From the NCBI GenBank assembly GCA_016713535.1, contig JADJOY010000022.1, forward strand, positions 1 through 64,000: DNA of 64,000 bases. The letters run 5' to 3'. Shown in pieces: positions 1 through 9,298 of this stretch. Position 1 is the first letter of the stretch. Each line of letters starts with the position of its first letter. This DNA is from JADJOY01 sp016713535 [NCBI: Deltaproteobacteria bacterium]. GTDB taxonomy: Bacteria > JADJOY01. The notes beneath the pieces were generated by a model that saw only the letters and a program-made list of their open reading frames with translations, searched no databases and had not been told where the DNA came from. Both the position numbers and the translations under genes were made by a program.

Positions 1-476
1 CGGTACGAGGCGATTCCCGCCAGGTTGATCGGAGCGACCTTGTCACCGTCGCCGAAGAGCTTGCCGTCCTTGAGGATGGCCACCTTGGCGTTGATGGCGA
101 TGTCGCCGAGTCCCTTGTGCTCCCCGTTCGGCTGGCCGAGCTCTTCCCGGCTGGCGTTCCACACGAACGGCAAGCGAGCGCTCACTTCCAGCCAGTCCAT
201 CAGGCCGACGGCCGCAACCACGCGGAGCTCGTTGACGTGCGAGATGGTGTCGCGGAGATTCGCGTCCTGGATTCGCACGTTGCCGATGGCGCCCAGCGAG
301 AACTTGAACTGGTCGAGTGTGTCGGCGGTGGGAACGAGGATCAGCCCGCTTGGCCCCTCGAAGCTGGGATGTGGCTGGATCGCCTCGTCGTCAGCCGGCG
401 CCGCGGCTGCCGCTGACGCGGCCAGCGCCAACGCCAGTCCGACCACCACCGAATGGCTACGCCGTGACTGTCTCAT
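1..476 (-). CDS. Outer-membrane beta-barrel-like protein, N-terminal part (cut by window edge)
   Basis: The frame is open from ATG at 476 to the left edge, giving 158 residues without a stop. It begins with a signal peptide (basic MRQSRRS, then an Ala/Leu/Val core ending near AAAAAPADD). After it come alternating hydrophobic/polar stretches such as KFSLGAIGNVRIQD, LRVVAAVGLMDWLEVSARLPF and GLGDIAINAKVAIL. These look like the first strands of an outer-membrane beta barrel, and the GLGDI type of strand is common in putative outer-membrane transporters. An AAGGAG-like Shine-Dalgarno lies about 8 nt before the ATG, and a strong promoter lies further upstream. The C-terminus is missing, so the family and any substrate are unknown. 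Calling it an outer-membrane barrel is inference from the pattern. Confidence 0.6.
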   Translation of the reverse strand, partial: MRQSRRSHSVVVGLALALAASAAAAAPADDEAIQPHPSFEGPSGLILVPTADTLDQFKFSLGAIGNVRIQDANLRDTISHVNELRVVAAVGLMDWLEVSARLPFVWNASREELGQPNGEHKGLGDIAINAKVAILKDGKLFGDGDKVAPINLAGIASY

Positions 477-539
477 CGTCTTTGCTCCTTCAGCATGTGG
501 GTGCAGTTCACCCGCCCGTTCAAAGTCAAACACAGGTTG

Positions 540-568
540 AATGTATGAGCATGCTTCCGGGATGTCAA
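540..568 (-). promoter_or_regulatory. Sigma70-type promoter for the outer-membrane protein gene
   Basis: Read on the minus strand, TTGACA (568-563) is followed by a 17-nt spacer and TACATT (545-540). This is a perfect -35 box, ideal spacing and a good -10 box. The start codon at 476 would sit behind a leader of about 57 nt. The stretch 477-706 holds no other gene. It contains this promoter and a small imperfect hairpin (CACGC...GCGTG) just past the lpxK stop, which has no T-run and is a weak terminator candidate. Confidence 0.65.
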
Positions 569-706
569 CCAAAAAACGTGAGTCGTCGCGGACTTCGGAA
601 TATCGCCCTGGCGTTTAGCGCGGCGCGTCAGGGGCTTGGCAGCGACGGGACCGGGAGCGCGAGGCACGCATCGCCGAAGGCGCGTGTCACGGCCCCTTCG
701 TGTCGC

Positions 707-1846
707 TCAACCCGGGTTTTCCGCGACGAATGCGGCCCGACGCATCTGCGGCGAGGTCCCCGCGCCGCCTCGCGCAAGCGCGATCCTTCCGGCCACCCAC
801 TCGATCCAATCGAACGGCCGCACAGGGGCCGCCTCGACCTCCAGAGCAAGCAGCGGGAGATCGTGGGCAAATCGCCTGAACTTCGTGAAATCCTTGCTCG
901 TCGTGACGATGCACTCGGCCCCGGCTCGCCTTGCGGCATCCTCGGCACGCCGCAGGTCACCGGCGCCGTGGGCGTGGTGGTCGGGAAACACGATCTCGGC
1001 CACGACCTGCGCTCCGAGGTCCCGCAACCCCGCGGCGAAGGCTGCCGGGTTGCCGATGCCGGAAACCGCGGCGATCGGCCGTCCACGGATCGTGGTCAGG
1101 GCGTCGCGTGCACCATCCGCGCGCAGCAGGGAACGGGCCTCGAGTCGAAAATCGTACAGCGGAACCCCCTCGGCCAGATCGCGAAGCCCGTGTCGGATCA
1201 AGTCGCGGAACGGTCCCGATCCCTCCTTGACCAAGACCAGGTGCGCTCGGCGCAGCGCATTGGGTGGCTCACGAAGCGGACCGCGTGGCAACAAGAAGCC
1301 GCTGCCGAAGCCACGAGTCCCATCCACCACCACGATGTCGACGTCGCGCGCCAGGCGACGATGCTGGAATCCATCGTCGAGCAGCACCACCGTCGCGCCG
1401 CTGGCGATGGCGAGCCCTGCCGATCGAACCCGATCTGGTCCGACCACCACCCGACACGTTGGCAGGAGCGCGGCGAGCATCGCCGGCTCGTCGCCGTGCA
1501 GCACCGGGTCGGGAACATCGATCACTCGTGACGCGCGTCCACCGCGCCCGCCGTAGCCGCGGCTCAGCACCGCGACGGACTCACCGCGCGCCGCGAGCCC
1601 CGCGGCGAGCGCGGCCACCACGGGAGTCTTGCCCGCGCCACCGACCGTCAGGTTGCCGACGCAGATCACCGGACACGCCACCGGATGTCGACGGAGCATT
1701 CCGACGTCGAAGGCGCGGTTGCGCAGCCGCACGCCCGCCTCGAAGCCGAGCGCGGCGGCCTGCAGCAAACGATCGAGCAGCCGGGATCCAGTGCTGCCCT
1801 GCTCCGACCAGAAGGCCCTCTCGATGCGTGCGCGCCCCGAGATCAT
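707..1846 (-). CDS. lpxK: Tetraacyldisaccharide 4'-kinase LpxK
   Basis: LpxK phosphorylates the 4' position of the tetraacyl-disaccharide 1-phosphate, making lipid IVA at the inner face of the inner membrane. The 379-residue length is slightly above the usual 320-350. A short hydrophobic N-terminal stretch (around residues 24-40) precedes the P-loop GNLTVGGAGKT at about residues 64-74. LLDDGFQHRRL near residues 155-165 is the conserved Walker B-like/DDGFQH motif of the family. The gene is the last of the lipid A series, 82 nt after the waaA stop. The C-terminus (RRAAFVAENPG) is ordinary. The family assignment is secure. Confidence 0.95.
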   Translation of the reverse strand: MISGRARIERAFWSEQGSTGSRLLDRLLQAAALGFEAGVRLRNRAFDVGMLRRHPVACPVICVGNLTVGGAGKTPVVAALAAGLAARGESVAVLSRGYGGRGGRASRVIDVPDPVLHGDEPAMLAALLPTCRVVVGPDRVRSAGLAIASGATVVLLDDGFQHRRLARDVDIVVVDGTRGFGSGFLLPRGPLREPPNALRRAHLVLVKEGSGPFRDLIRHGLRDLAEGVPLYDFRLEARSLLRADGARDALTTIRGRPIAAVSGIGNPAAFAAGLRDLGAQVVAEIVFPDHHAHGAGDLRRAEDAARRAGAECIVTTSKDFTKFRRFAHDLPLLALEVEAAPVRPFDWIEWVAGRIALARGGAGTSPQMRRAAFVAENPG

Positions 1847-1928
1847 CGAATCGGCCCGCGGGTGCGCGCTGGCGCCGAGCCGGACATGCGCGATGCGTCC
1901 ATCGTTCCCGGAGGCGCGCCTGCCCGGC

Positions 1929-3320
1929 TCACCGGCTGCTCGACGTGGGCCCGTCCGCGCGGCTCGCGAGCAGCCCGCGAAGCGCAGCGGCGGTCCTCGC
2001 CGTCGCTCCCCGATGTGCCGAGATCAGCGCACGGCCGGCTTCACCCATCACCTGCCTCCGCGCTTCGTCCCGCGCCAGCTCCTCGAACACCGAGGACAGC
2101 TCGGCCGCGCTGTTCACGCGGATCGCCGCTCCCGCCTCGAGGAGGGCTGCCGCGATCTCCTCGCAGCTCTCGGTATGAGGGCCAAAGACCACCGGCAGGC
2201 CATGCGCCGCCGGCTCGAGGAGATTGTGTCCGCCGATCGGCGCTAGCGTTCCACCGACGAACGCGACGTCGCCGATTCCGTAGAGCTGACGGAGCTGGCC
2301 GATGGTGTCGAGCAAGTGCACGGCCGTCCCATCGCGGGTCCCCGCGCCGTGCTCGCTGGAGCGCACGAACGAGATCCCCCGGGCTGCGAGGAGTGTCGCG
2401 ACCGCGACAAACCGCTCTGGATGACGCGGCGCGAGGACCAGCCCGGCGGGCCGTCCCGCGCGCATCAGCGCCTCCACGGCGGCGAGCATCGCTTCCTCCT
2501 CCCCTTCGTGCGTGCTCCCGGCGACGATCACCGGCGTTCGACCGGCCAGCCCGAGCGAATCGACGAGCTCGGCGCGACGCGAGGAATCGATCGGGTCGAT
2601 CTCGAGATCGAACTTGAGGTTCCCGAGCACCCGCATCCGCTCGCTCGGCGCCCCCATCCCCTCGAGCCGGCGACGAAACACCTCGCTCTGCAACGCGAAC
2701 AGCGAGACCCGCCGGAGCGCGCCGCTCAGGAAGCCGAACGCCCAGCGGTAACGACGAGCGGTGCGCTCCGAGACGCGCCCGTTGGCCATCGCCGTGGGGA
2801 CCCCCGCCCGTTCGAGCTCGCGCAGCAGCCCGGGCCAGACCTCGCTCTCCGTGCTGACGAACAGGCTCGGACGGATCGCCCGGATCGCGCGCCGCACCAC
2901 CCAGCTCAGGTCCACCGGTAGGTACAAGACGTCGGTGCCCAGCGGTGCCTTGGCGCTCGCCGTTTCGTTGCCGGTGACCGTCACCGTGCTTAGCACCACC
3001 CGGTGCGGCGGCTCTCCCTGTGGACCGGGCGACGCCAGGGCACGAGCCAGCGGTAGGATCGCCGCGACCTCGCCGACCGAGACCGCATGGATCCAGACCG
3101 GTCGCGGACCACCGAAGAGGTGCGCACGAACCAGCGGCTGGTAACGAGCCCAGCGCTCACCGAGCCGCCGGCGCACCCGCGGCGACGAGAACCAGCGATA
3201 GAGCCACAACGGCACGAGCAACACGAGCCCGAGCGAGAGAACGGCGTCGTAGACGCGGTAAGGCCAGCTGGCGCCGGTCGCCGGGAGTGGATCGATCAGC
3301 GGATCGTCCGCGCGCTCCAT
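1929..3320 (-). CDS. waaA: 3-deoxy-D-manno-octulosonate (Kdo) transferase WaaA, joined in frame to the upstream acyltransferase
   Basis: WaaA adds Kdo from CMP-Kdo to lipid IVA at the cytoplasmic face of the inner membrane. WPYRVYDAVLSLGL is the typical N-terminal membrane anchor. STESEVWPGLL, GSTHEGEEE and the donor-site stretch VGGTLAPIGGHNLLEPAAHG are family signatures. The only nearby ATG is at 3320 (MERADDPLIDP), giving 463 residues. There is no stop codon between this frame and the DUF374 acyltransferase upstream, so the two may be one 695-residue polypeptide starting at 4016. The start given here assumes internal initiation. I see no frameshift in either half. Confidence 0.85.
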   Translation of the reverse strand: MERADDPLIDPLPATGASWPYRVYDAVLSLGLVLLVPLWLYRWFSSPRVRRRLGERWARYQPLVRAHLFGGPRPVWIHAVSVGEVAAILPLARALASPGPQGEPPHRVVLSTVTVTGNETASAKAPLGTDVLYLPVDLSWVVRRAIRAIRPSLFVSTESEVWPGLLRELERAGVPTAMANGRVSERTARRYRWAFGFLSGALRRVSLFALQSEVFRRRLEGMGAPSERMRVLGNLKFDLEIDPIDSSRRAELVDSLGLAGRTPVIVAGSTHEGEEEAMLAAVEALMRAGRPAGLVLAPRHPERFVAVATLLAARGISFVRSSEHGAGTRDGTAVHLLDTIGQLRQLYGIGDVAFVGGTLAPIGGHNLLEPAAHGLPVVFGPHTESCEEIAAALLEAGAAIRVNSAAELSSVFEELARDEARRQVMGEAGRALISAHRGATARTAAALRGLLASRADGPTSSSR

Positions 3321-4016
3321 CGCCACCTGCGCGCGCTCGCTCGCACGATTGAGACGACGGGTGAGCTCCGCCGAGAGGTCGGCGATCTCTTGCGGGCCGA
3401 GCCCGGGGGGCGCGGTCAGATCCGGCTCGATCGCGTAGACGATCCGCGCGAACGGTGCGGGAAGCAGGAATCGATCCCAGCTCCCGAGGTGAACCGCGGG
3501 CTTGGCGACCCACGACACCGGGGTCACCGGCACGCCTGCGGCGGATGCGAGGATCGCGGCACCGGGCGCCGCCACCTCGCACGGGCCGCGTGGGCCGTCG
3601 GGCGTGATCGCCAGGTTCCCGCCCTCGCTCAGACGGCGCATCATCTCCTGCACCGCGCCCTTGGCGCCGTGGCTCGACGATCCGCGCACCGCGCCGATCC
3701 CGAAGTGACGGATCGTGCGCGTGATCAGCTCCCCGTCGCGGTGCTCCGAGATCAGCACGTCCATCGCCTGCCCCGGCCACAGCATCTGCGGGAACGCCAG
3801 CATCCGCCCGTGCCAGAACGCCAGCACGAACGGCCCGCGGCGCCACAGCCCCGGGTAGAGCTCGGCCTCCAGGATCCTCACCCGGCATGTCCGCTCGACG
3901 AGCCGGATGTAGGCCGCCGCGAGCGGTGGGCCGAGCTTCAGCGTGAGCGCTTGGACGACGCGCTTGCGGAGCCGCCGCCGCGCGGACTTGGGTCTGGAGG
4001 GCGCCGGCTCGCTCAC
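3321..4016 (-). CDS. Lysophospholipid acyltransferase-like protein (DUF374), N-terminal half of a possible fusion with WaaA
   Basis: This belongs to the DUF374 branch of the LPLAT acyltransferases, often found beside waaA and msbA and thought to acylate lipid A or a related lipid. Visible motifs are FWHGRMLAFP with the acceptor-site His, SEHRDGELI, and ITPDGPRGP, the conserved proline/glycine block. The GTG at 4016 overlaps the msbA stop by 4 nt (GTGTGA), so translation is probably coupled. About 230 residues cover the whole usual domain. The frame then continues without a stop into WaaA. The end coordinate is my domain boundary, not a stop codon. The exact lipid substrate is not predictable. 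Confidence 0.75.
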
Positions 4017-5798
4017 ACCGCCCCACCGCCGGGAACCGCGGCCTCGACCGATGCGGCGCCGCGGAACTGCTCGCGGTAGAAGCGCGTGTAAGCGCCCTGC
4101 CGTGCGAGCAGCTCGTCGTGGGTGCCGTCCTCGACCACCTTGCCCCCCGCGAGCACGAGGATGCGGTTCGCGTGCTCGATCGTGGAGAGTCGATGCGCGA
4201 TGACGAAGGTCGTGCGGTCCTTCACCAGCACGTTGAGGGCGGCCTGCACCTCCTTCTCGGACGCACTGTCGAGCGCGCTCGTGGCCTCGTCGAGAAGGAG
4301 AATCGGCGGGTTCTTGAGGATCGCGCGTGCGATCGAGATGCGCTGCCGCTGACCACCCGAGAGGCGTAGCCCCTGCTCGCCGATCACGGTGTCGTAGCCA
4401 CGCGGGAGCTCTCCGATGAATCCGTCCGCGTGCGCCGCACGCGCGGCCGCCTCGATCTCGGCGTCGCTGGCGCCGGGACGACCGAACGCGATGTTCGCCC
4501 GCACCGTGTCGTTGAAGAGGAAGGTTTGCTGATCGACGAGCCCGATCTGGTCCCGGAGGCTCGCGAGCGTGACGTCGCGGACGTCCTGGCCGTCGATGGT
4601 GATCGATCCGCGCTGAACGTCGTAGAAGCGGGCGACCAGGTTGACGATCGTGCTCTTTCCCGAGCCGCTCGCGCCGACGAGGGCCACGACCGTCCCGGGC
4701 GCCACGGCGAGATCGAACGACTCGAGGACCGGCTCGCGATCGTAAGCGAACGAGACGCGGTCGAAGTGCACCGCGCCTCGGACGCGCCCGAGCGGCAGGG
4801 CGCCCGGCTTCGGGCACCGTCGACGCGGTATCCATCACCTCGAAGATCCGGTCGGCCGCGGCCAGGCCTTCCTGGACGGCATTGTTGATCTTGCTGAGGT
4901 TCTTGACCGGCCGGTAGACGTTGAGCAGCGCGAACAGGAAGGCGACGAACTGGCCCGGTGTCTGTCCACCCTCGATCACCTGGGTCCCGCCGAACAGCAG
5001 CACTCCGGCGATGCCGAGCGAACCCAGGAACTCCATCAGGGGGGAGCTCAGCGCCTGCACCCGGATGATCCGCCGCAACAGGTCGAAGATCCGTTCGTTC
5101 TCACCATCGAAACGCGCTCGCATCGCGCTCTCGAGGCGGAACGCCTTGACCACCCGGATCCCGACCGCGGTTTCGTGGAGCGAGCTGGCCAGGTCGCCCA
5201 TGCTGATCTGGGTCTTGCGGCTCGTCCGTCTCACCTTGCGGCCGAACGTCACGATCGGCACGATCGCGATCGGGAACACCAGGATCCCGATCAGAGAGAG
5301 CTGCCAGTTCATCCAGAATGCGACCGCCGTGAGCGCGATCAAGGTCCCGAAGTCCATCACCGACGTGACGACGCTGCGCACGGCCGCGCGTTCGACCAGC
5401 TCGACGTCGTACGTGACCCGCGCGAGCAAGGTGCCGGTCGGGTTGTCGTGGAAGAACTTGAGCGGTAGCTCCACGAGCGTGCGGAAGAGGTCCGCCCGGA
5501 GGTCGGAGATCGCGCGCCGGCCGAGCGTCTGCATGAGGAACGACTGCCCGTAGTCGCCGAGCCCCTTGAGGAAGAACACCCCCACGACCGCGCCCGCGAC
5601 GGGCCACAGGATGCGCTGGTCCTTGAGGATGAACACCTTGTCGAGGATCGTCCGCAACAGCGGTGCCTGGACCGCCGTCATGCCCGCCACCAGCAACATG
5701 CAGCCGATCGCGATCCCGAGCTTGCCGAGGTGGGGCCGGAAGTAAGGCAGGAGGCGGCGCACCAGCTCGCCCGTCGTGCTGCGCCGGCGCGAGAGCAC
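4013..5798 (-). CDS. msbA: Lipid A export ABC transporter MsbA (frame broken near 4803; joined in frame to LpxB)
   Basis: MsbA flips core-lipid A across the inner membrane using ATP. The first ~330 residues are a six-helix ABC exporter membrane domain (start VLSRRRSTTGELVRRLLPYF, then ...GIAIGCMLLVAG). The ATPase half shows Walker A GASGSGKST, signature LSGGQRQRISIARA, Walker B ILLLDEATSALDS and the switch His in VIAHRLST. The halves are in different frames. After DTASTVPEAG the natural continuation ALPLGRVRGAVHFDRVSFAYD needs a one-base removal (or two-base addition) near 4800-4806. All motifs are intact on both sides, so I read this as a sequence error. A GTG at 5798 gives ~595 residues, the normal size, but no stop separates it from LpxB. 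Confidence 0.85.
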
Positions 5799-7055
5799 CT
5801 CTGGCGCGGGTGAAGCGACCTCGAGCGCCGCCGAGGCGGCACGCGCGCTGGCACCTGGCGCACCCAGCGCCCGGTCCACCTCCTCGAGCGCGCGTCGCGC
5901 ACGCTCGGCGACCTCGGGGTGGTCGAGCAGCTCGCCCGCTCGCCGGGCGATCTCCGCCGGGTTCGCCTGCTCCTGGAGGAGCTCGGGAACGATGGGGCGG
6001 CCGGCGATGATGTTCGGCATCCCGAAGTGGTCGACGCCGCGGATCAACAGCCGCGCGAACCAGTAGGTCAGCGCCGTGACCCGATAGACGATCACCATCG
6101 GGAGGTGCGCTCGCGCAGCGTCCAGAGTCGCGGTCCCGCTCGTGACGATGCCGACGTCGGCCGTCACGAGGATCTCGCGCAGCATGTCGCGTCGAACCTC
6201 GACCGGAACCGGTGAGCTGGCCAGGAGCGGCGCGACGTCCGCCTCGGCCAGCGTGTGCGCGAGCGGCAGCGCGAATCGGAGATCAGGACGCTGCTGCGCG
6301 AGCCGGCCCGCGGCCTCGAGCATCGGCGGCAGCAGACGGCGCGCCTCGCCGCGCCGGCTGCCCGGAAGCAACGCGACCAGTCGCTCGCCCGCGGCCAGCC
6401 CGAGCGCGGCCCGCGTGTCCTCGGCCGACCGGTCCGCCAACGGCGCATCGGCGAGCGGATGGCCCACGAATCGCACGTCCACGCCGTGCGACCGGTAGAA
6501 CTCGGCCTCGAACGGGAAGATCACCAGCATCCGGCGGACCAGGCGCGCGATCAGCTTCACCCGCCCCCGTCGCCACGCCCAGAGCTGCGGGCTCACGTAA
6601 TAGACGATCGGCACACCGAGGCGGTGCAGCACCCGCGCCAGCAGCAGGTTGAAATCCGGGAAGTCGACCAGCACCGCGAGCTCGGGCCGCTCCCGCCGCG
6701 CGAACGACACGAGCGTGAGAAACGCCCGCACGATCGCCCCCAGGTGTGCCAGCACCTCGACGAGCCCCACCACCGCGACCTCCTCGGAGTCGACGAGGAC
6801 CTCGACTCCTTCGGCGCGCATGCGCGGGCCGCCCAGCCCGACGAACCGCGCGCTCGGCTCGAGCTTGCGCGCCTCGCGGACCCAGTTCGCGGCGTGTTGA
6901 TCGCCGGATGCCTCGCCAGCGACCACCAGGATCCGGCGTTTCCCCCCGGCCGGACCAGAGGTCGAGTCACCGGCCGACGGGGTCGTCGCACCGTGATCGG
7001 TGCCGCCCGCGAGGGCGGTGCCCGCGCGAGGCGCGATCCGCCCGCCCGTGCTCAC
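5799..7055 (-). CDS. lpxB: Lipid-A-disaccharide synthase LpxB, joined in frame to MsbA
   Basis: LpxB condenses UDP-2,3-diacylglucosamine with lipid X to form the tetraacyl disaccharide of lipid A. The GT19 landmarks are VAGEASGDQHAANWV, VYYVSPQLWAWRRGRVK, MLVIFPFE and VTSGTATLDAA. The GTG at 7055 overlaps the upstream Gfo/Idh stop (GTGA). A Thr/Gly-rich extension of about 38 residues precedes the first strand KRRILVVAGEASG. The natural LpxB C-terminus (GAPGASARAASAALEVA) runs straight on into the first MsbA residues through a linker of roughly 15 residues with no stop codon. The end coordinate is the position before the possible MsbA GTG. This is either an LpxB-MsbA fusion or a lost stop. Confidence 0.88.
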
Positions 7056-8038
7056 GAGCCGATCCCACCCCGACCGAGTCGGGATGCGACCCGATCGCGA
7101 TGCTCGGCCATCGAGGCGAGGATCTGGTGGGCCAGGCCGAGGGCCCGGCGCCCATCGTCACCCGACACGACCGGGCGAGCGCGATCGCGGACTCGCTCGA
7201 GGAAGCTCGCGATCTCACTGGCGAGCGCATCGGAGTCGACGATCTCCACGAACGCCGGCTCGATCGTGGACTGCGTCCCGCCGTCGGCGGCGGGGGTGTG
7301 ACGGAACCCCGACGCCGACTTGCGGTCCAGGTCCAGCGACCAGTAGCCGGACGGCTGGAAGAGCCGCACCTTGCGGGTGCGATCGACACTGACCCGGCTC
7401 GCCGTGACGTTGGCGACGCAGCCGCCCTCGAACTCGATGCGGGCATTCGCGATGTCGACGTTGCTCGTCACCACCGCCACCCCGACCGCATGGACGAACC
7501 GCACCGGCTCGTCCATCCAATGCAGTAGCAGGTCGAGGTCGTGGATCATGAGGTCGAGAACGACGTCCACGTCGCTGGCGCGTTGCGTGTAAGGCCCCAT
7601 TCGCTGCACCTCGGCGAACAGCGGCCGGGTGATCTGCCCCTCGACCGCCTGGATCACCGGGTTGAAGCGCTCGAGGTGGCCCACCTGGAGCACGCAGCCC
7701 CGGCGGGTCGCCACCGCCACCATGTCCTGCGCCTCGCGGACGGTCGTGGCGATCGGCTTCTCCACCAGCACGTCGATGCCGGCCTCGAGCAGCCCCACCA
7801 CGACGTCTCGGTGGGCGGTGGTCGGCACGGCGACGCTCGCCGCCCGCACCTTGCCGGCGAGCTGACGTGGGTCGGTGAGGATCTCGGCTGGGTGATCGCC
7901 GAGCGCCGCCCGTGCCCGCGCTGGGTCGACATCGACGACCGCGACCAGCCGCGCACCCGGCAGCGCACGGTACTTGGCGACGTGCCGGCTGCCGTAATAG
8001 CCGCTGCCGACCACCGCGACGGGAATCGGCTCCGTCAT
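7052..8038 (-). CDS. Gfo/Idh/MocA-family oxidoreductase in the lipid A cluster (GnnA-like candidate)
   Basis: This 328-residue NAD(P)-dependent oxidoreductase has the Rossmann motif VVGSGYYGSRH at residues 8-18 and the catalytic-domain motif VLVEKPIATT near residues 90-99. The Gfo/Idh C-terminal substrate domain follows, with DVVLDLMIHDLDLLLHW. It sits between lpxA and lpxB. In several Gram-negatives the Gfo/Idh enzyme GnnA oxidises UDP-GlcNAc at C3 so that GnnB can aminate it, giving amide-linked acyl chains on lipid A. The location fits such a role, but no gnnB aminotransferase is in this window, so the substrate is inference. The start ATG at 8038 lies just after the lpxA stop. Confidence 0.8.
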   Translation of the reverse strand: MTEPIPVAVVGSGYYGSRHVAKYRALPGARLVAVVDVDPARARAALGDHPAEILTDPRQLAGKVRAASVAVPTTAHRDVVVGLLEAGIDVLVEKPIATTVREAQDMVAVATRRGCVLQVGHLERFNPVIQAVEGQITRPLFAEVQRMGPYTQRASDVDVVLDLMIHDLDLLLHWMDEPVRFVHAVGVAVVTSNVDIANARIEFEGGCVANVTASRVSVDRTRKVRLFQPSGYWSLDLDRKSASGFRHTPAADGGTQSTIEPAFVEIVDSDALASEIASFLERVRDRARPVVSGDDGRRALGLAHQILASMAEHRDRVASRLGRGGIGS

Positions 8039-8040
8039 GG

Positions 8041-8813
8041 TCACACGTGGATACCGCGCTCCGACTCGCGGATGAAGGCGAGGAGATGCGCCACGTCCTC
8101 GTTGGTCTCGACGCTCGCCTCCACCTCCTGGATGGCCTTCGAGAGCCGGAGCCCGGATCGGAAAAGCACTCGATAGGCGTCCTTCAGTGTGCGGATGCGC
8201 TGCTCGGAGAAGCCACGGCGCCGCAGTCCGAGACTGTTGATGCCGTGCAGTTGCACGTCGCGATTGCCTGCGCAGTGGACGAACGGCACCACGTCCTTGC
8301 TGGCCATCGTGCCGCCACCGAGCATCGCCGACGAGCCGACACGCGCGAACTGGTGGACTGCGCAAAGCCCGCCGAGGATCGCGAAGTCCTCGATCGAGAC
8401 GTGCCCCGCCAGCTGGACGCCGTTGGCGAGGATCACCCGGTCGCCGATCCTGCAATCGTGGGCGACGTGGGCGTAGGCCATGATCAGGCAGCCCGCGCCG
8501 ATACGCGTCAGGCCGCCCCCCGGCTCGGTGCCACGGTGGACGGTGACGGACTCCCTCAGGATGGTCCCATCGCCGATCTCCACCCGCGTCGGCTCGCCGG
8601 CATACTTCAGGTCCTGCGGTGGCGCTCCGACGCTCGCGAACTGGAAGACCTGCACCTTCGCGCCGAGGCGGGTGTGGCCGTCGATCACGACGTGGGGCGC
8701 GATCGTCGAGCCCGCGCCGATCTCGACGTTCCCCCGATCACCGAGAACGGCCCGATCGTGACACCCTCGCCGATCACGGCGCCGGGCGCGATCACCGCCG
8801 ACGAGTGGATCAT
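8041..8813 (-). CDS. lpxA: UDP-N-acetylglucosamine acyltransferase LpxA (single-base loss in a G run)
   Basis: LpxA carries out the first lipid A step, transferring an acyl chain from acyl-ACP to the sugar 3-position. The left-handed beta-helix hexapeptide repeats begin at [20 protein letters not shown] and continue through IGAGSTIAPHVVIDG. The catalytic His lies in AYAHVAHDCRIG, and the helical C-terminus ends ...ESERGIHV. The frame breaks in a run of five C on the plus strand (8731-8735). A sixth would restore VIGGNVEIGAGSTI and give 257 residues, close to the usual ~260. The ATG at 8813 overlaps the fabZ stop (ATGA). I regard the gene as intact in the organism. Confidence 0.9.
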
Positions 8814-9298
8814 GTGCGCTCCGGGCGCGAGAACGCCGCGCTGATGGTGGCATCGCAGACGAGCTGACCGTCGACACTGGCCCGGCAGTCGAAACGCCAG
8901 AAGATCAGCGCCGCGCTCCGTCGCCCCTTCGGGTTGGAGATCTCGTACCTCAGCGTGTCGCCGGGGACCACCGGGCGGCGGAAGCGCGCCTGGTCGATCC
9001 CCGTGAGACTCGGCAACCAGCCGTCGCCGTCCGGCGGCGCCTCCCGCATCACCCACACGCCCGCGAGCTGCGCCATCCCCTCGACGATCAGCACGCCAGG
9101 CATCAGCGGGCGTCCCGGAAAGTGCCCCTGAAAGCAGGGCTCGTTCACGGTGACGTTCTTGAGCCCGATCGCGTGCTGCGAGTCCATCGCCACGACGCGA
9201 TCGAGCAGCAGCATCGGGTAGCGGTGGGCGATGAGACCCATGATCTCGGTGATGCCCAGCACCGTCGGCTCGGCACCCGACACGATCGAGTCCGTCAT
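8810..9298 (-). CDS. fabZ: 3-hydroxyacyl-ACP dehydratase FabZ
   Basis: FabZ dehydrates 3-hydroxyacyl-ACP in type II fatty acid synthesis and so competes with LpxA and LpxD for hydroxyacyl-ACP. The 162-residue hot-dog fold shows [14 protein letters not shown], the catalytic stretch [20 protein letters not shown] with His and Glu, and [11 protein letters not shown]. It is packed between lpxD and lpxA with 4-nt overlaps on both sides, the classic arrangement that balances fatty acids against lipid A. The length is a little above the usual 145-150 because of a short insertion ([15 protein letters not shown]). Confidence 0.95.
   Translation of the reverse strand: MTDSIVSGAEPTVLGITEIMGLIAHRYPMLLLDRVVAMDSQHAIGLKNVTVNEPCFQGHFPGRPLMPGVLIVEGMAQLAGVWVMREAPPDGDGWLPSLTGIDQARFRRPVVPGDTLRYEISNPKGRRSAALIFWRFDCRASVDGQLVCDATISAAFSRPERT

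Noticed and set aside
4013-4771. A separate ABC ATPase gene downstream of a truncated MsbA
   Set aside because: The ATPase part is exactly the missing half of MsbA, and one base of shift joins the two with the expected linker sequence.
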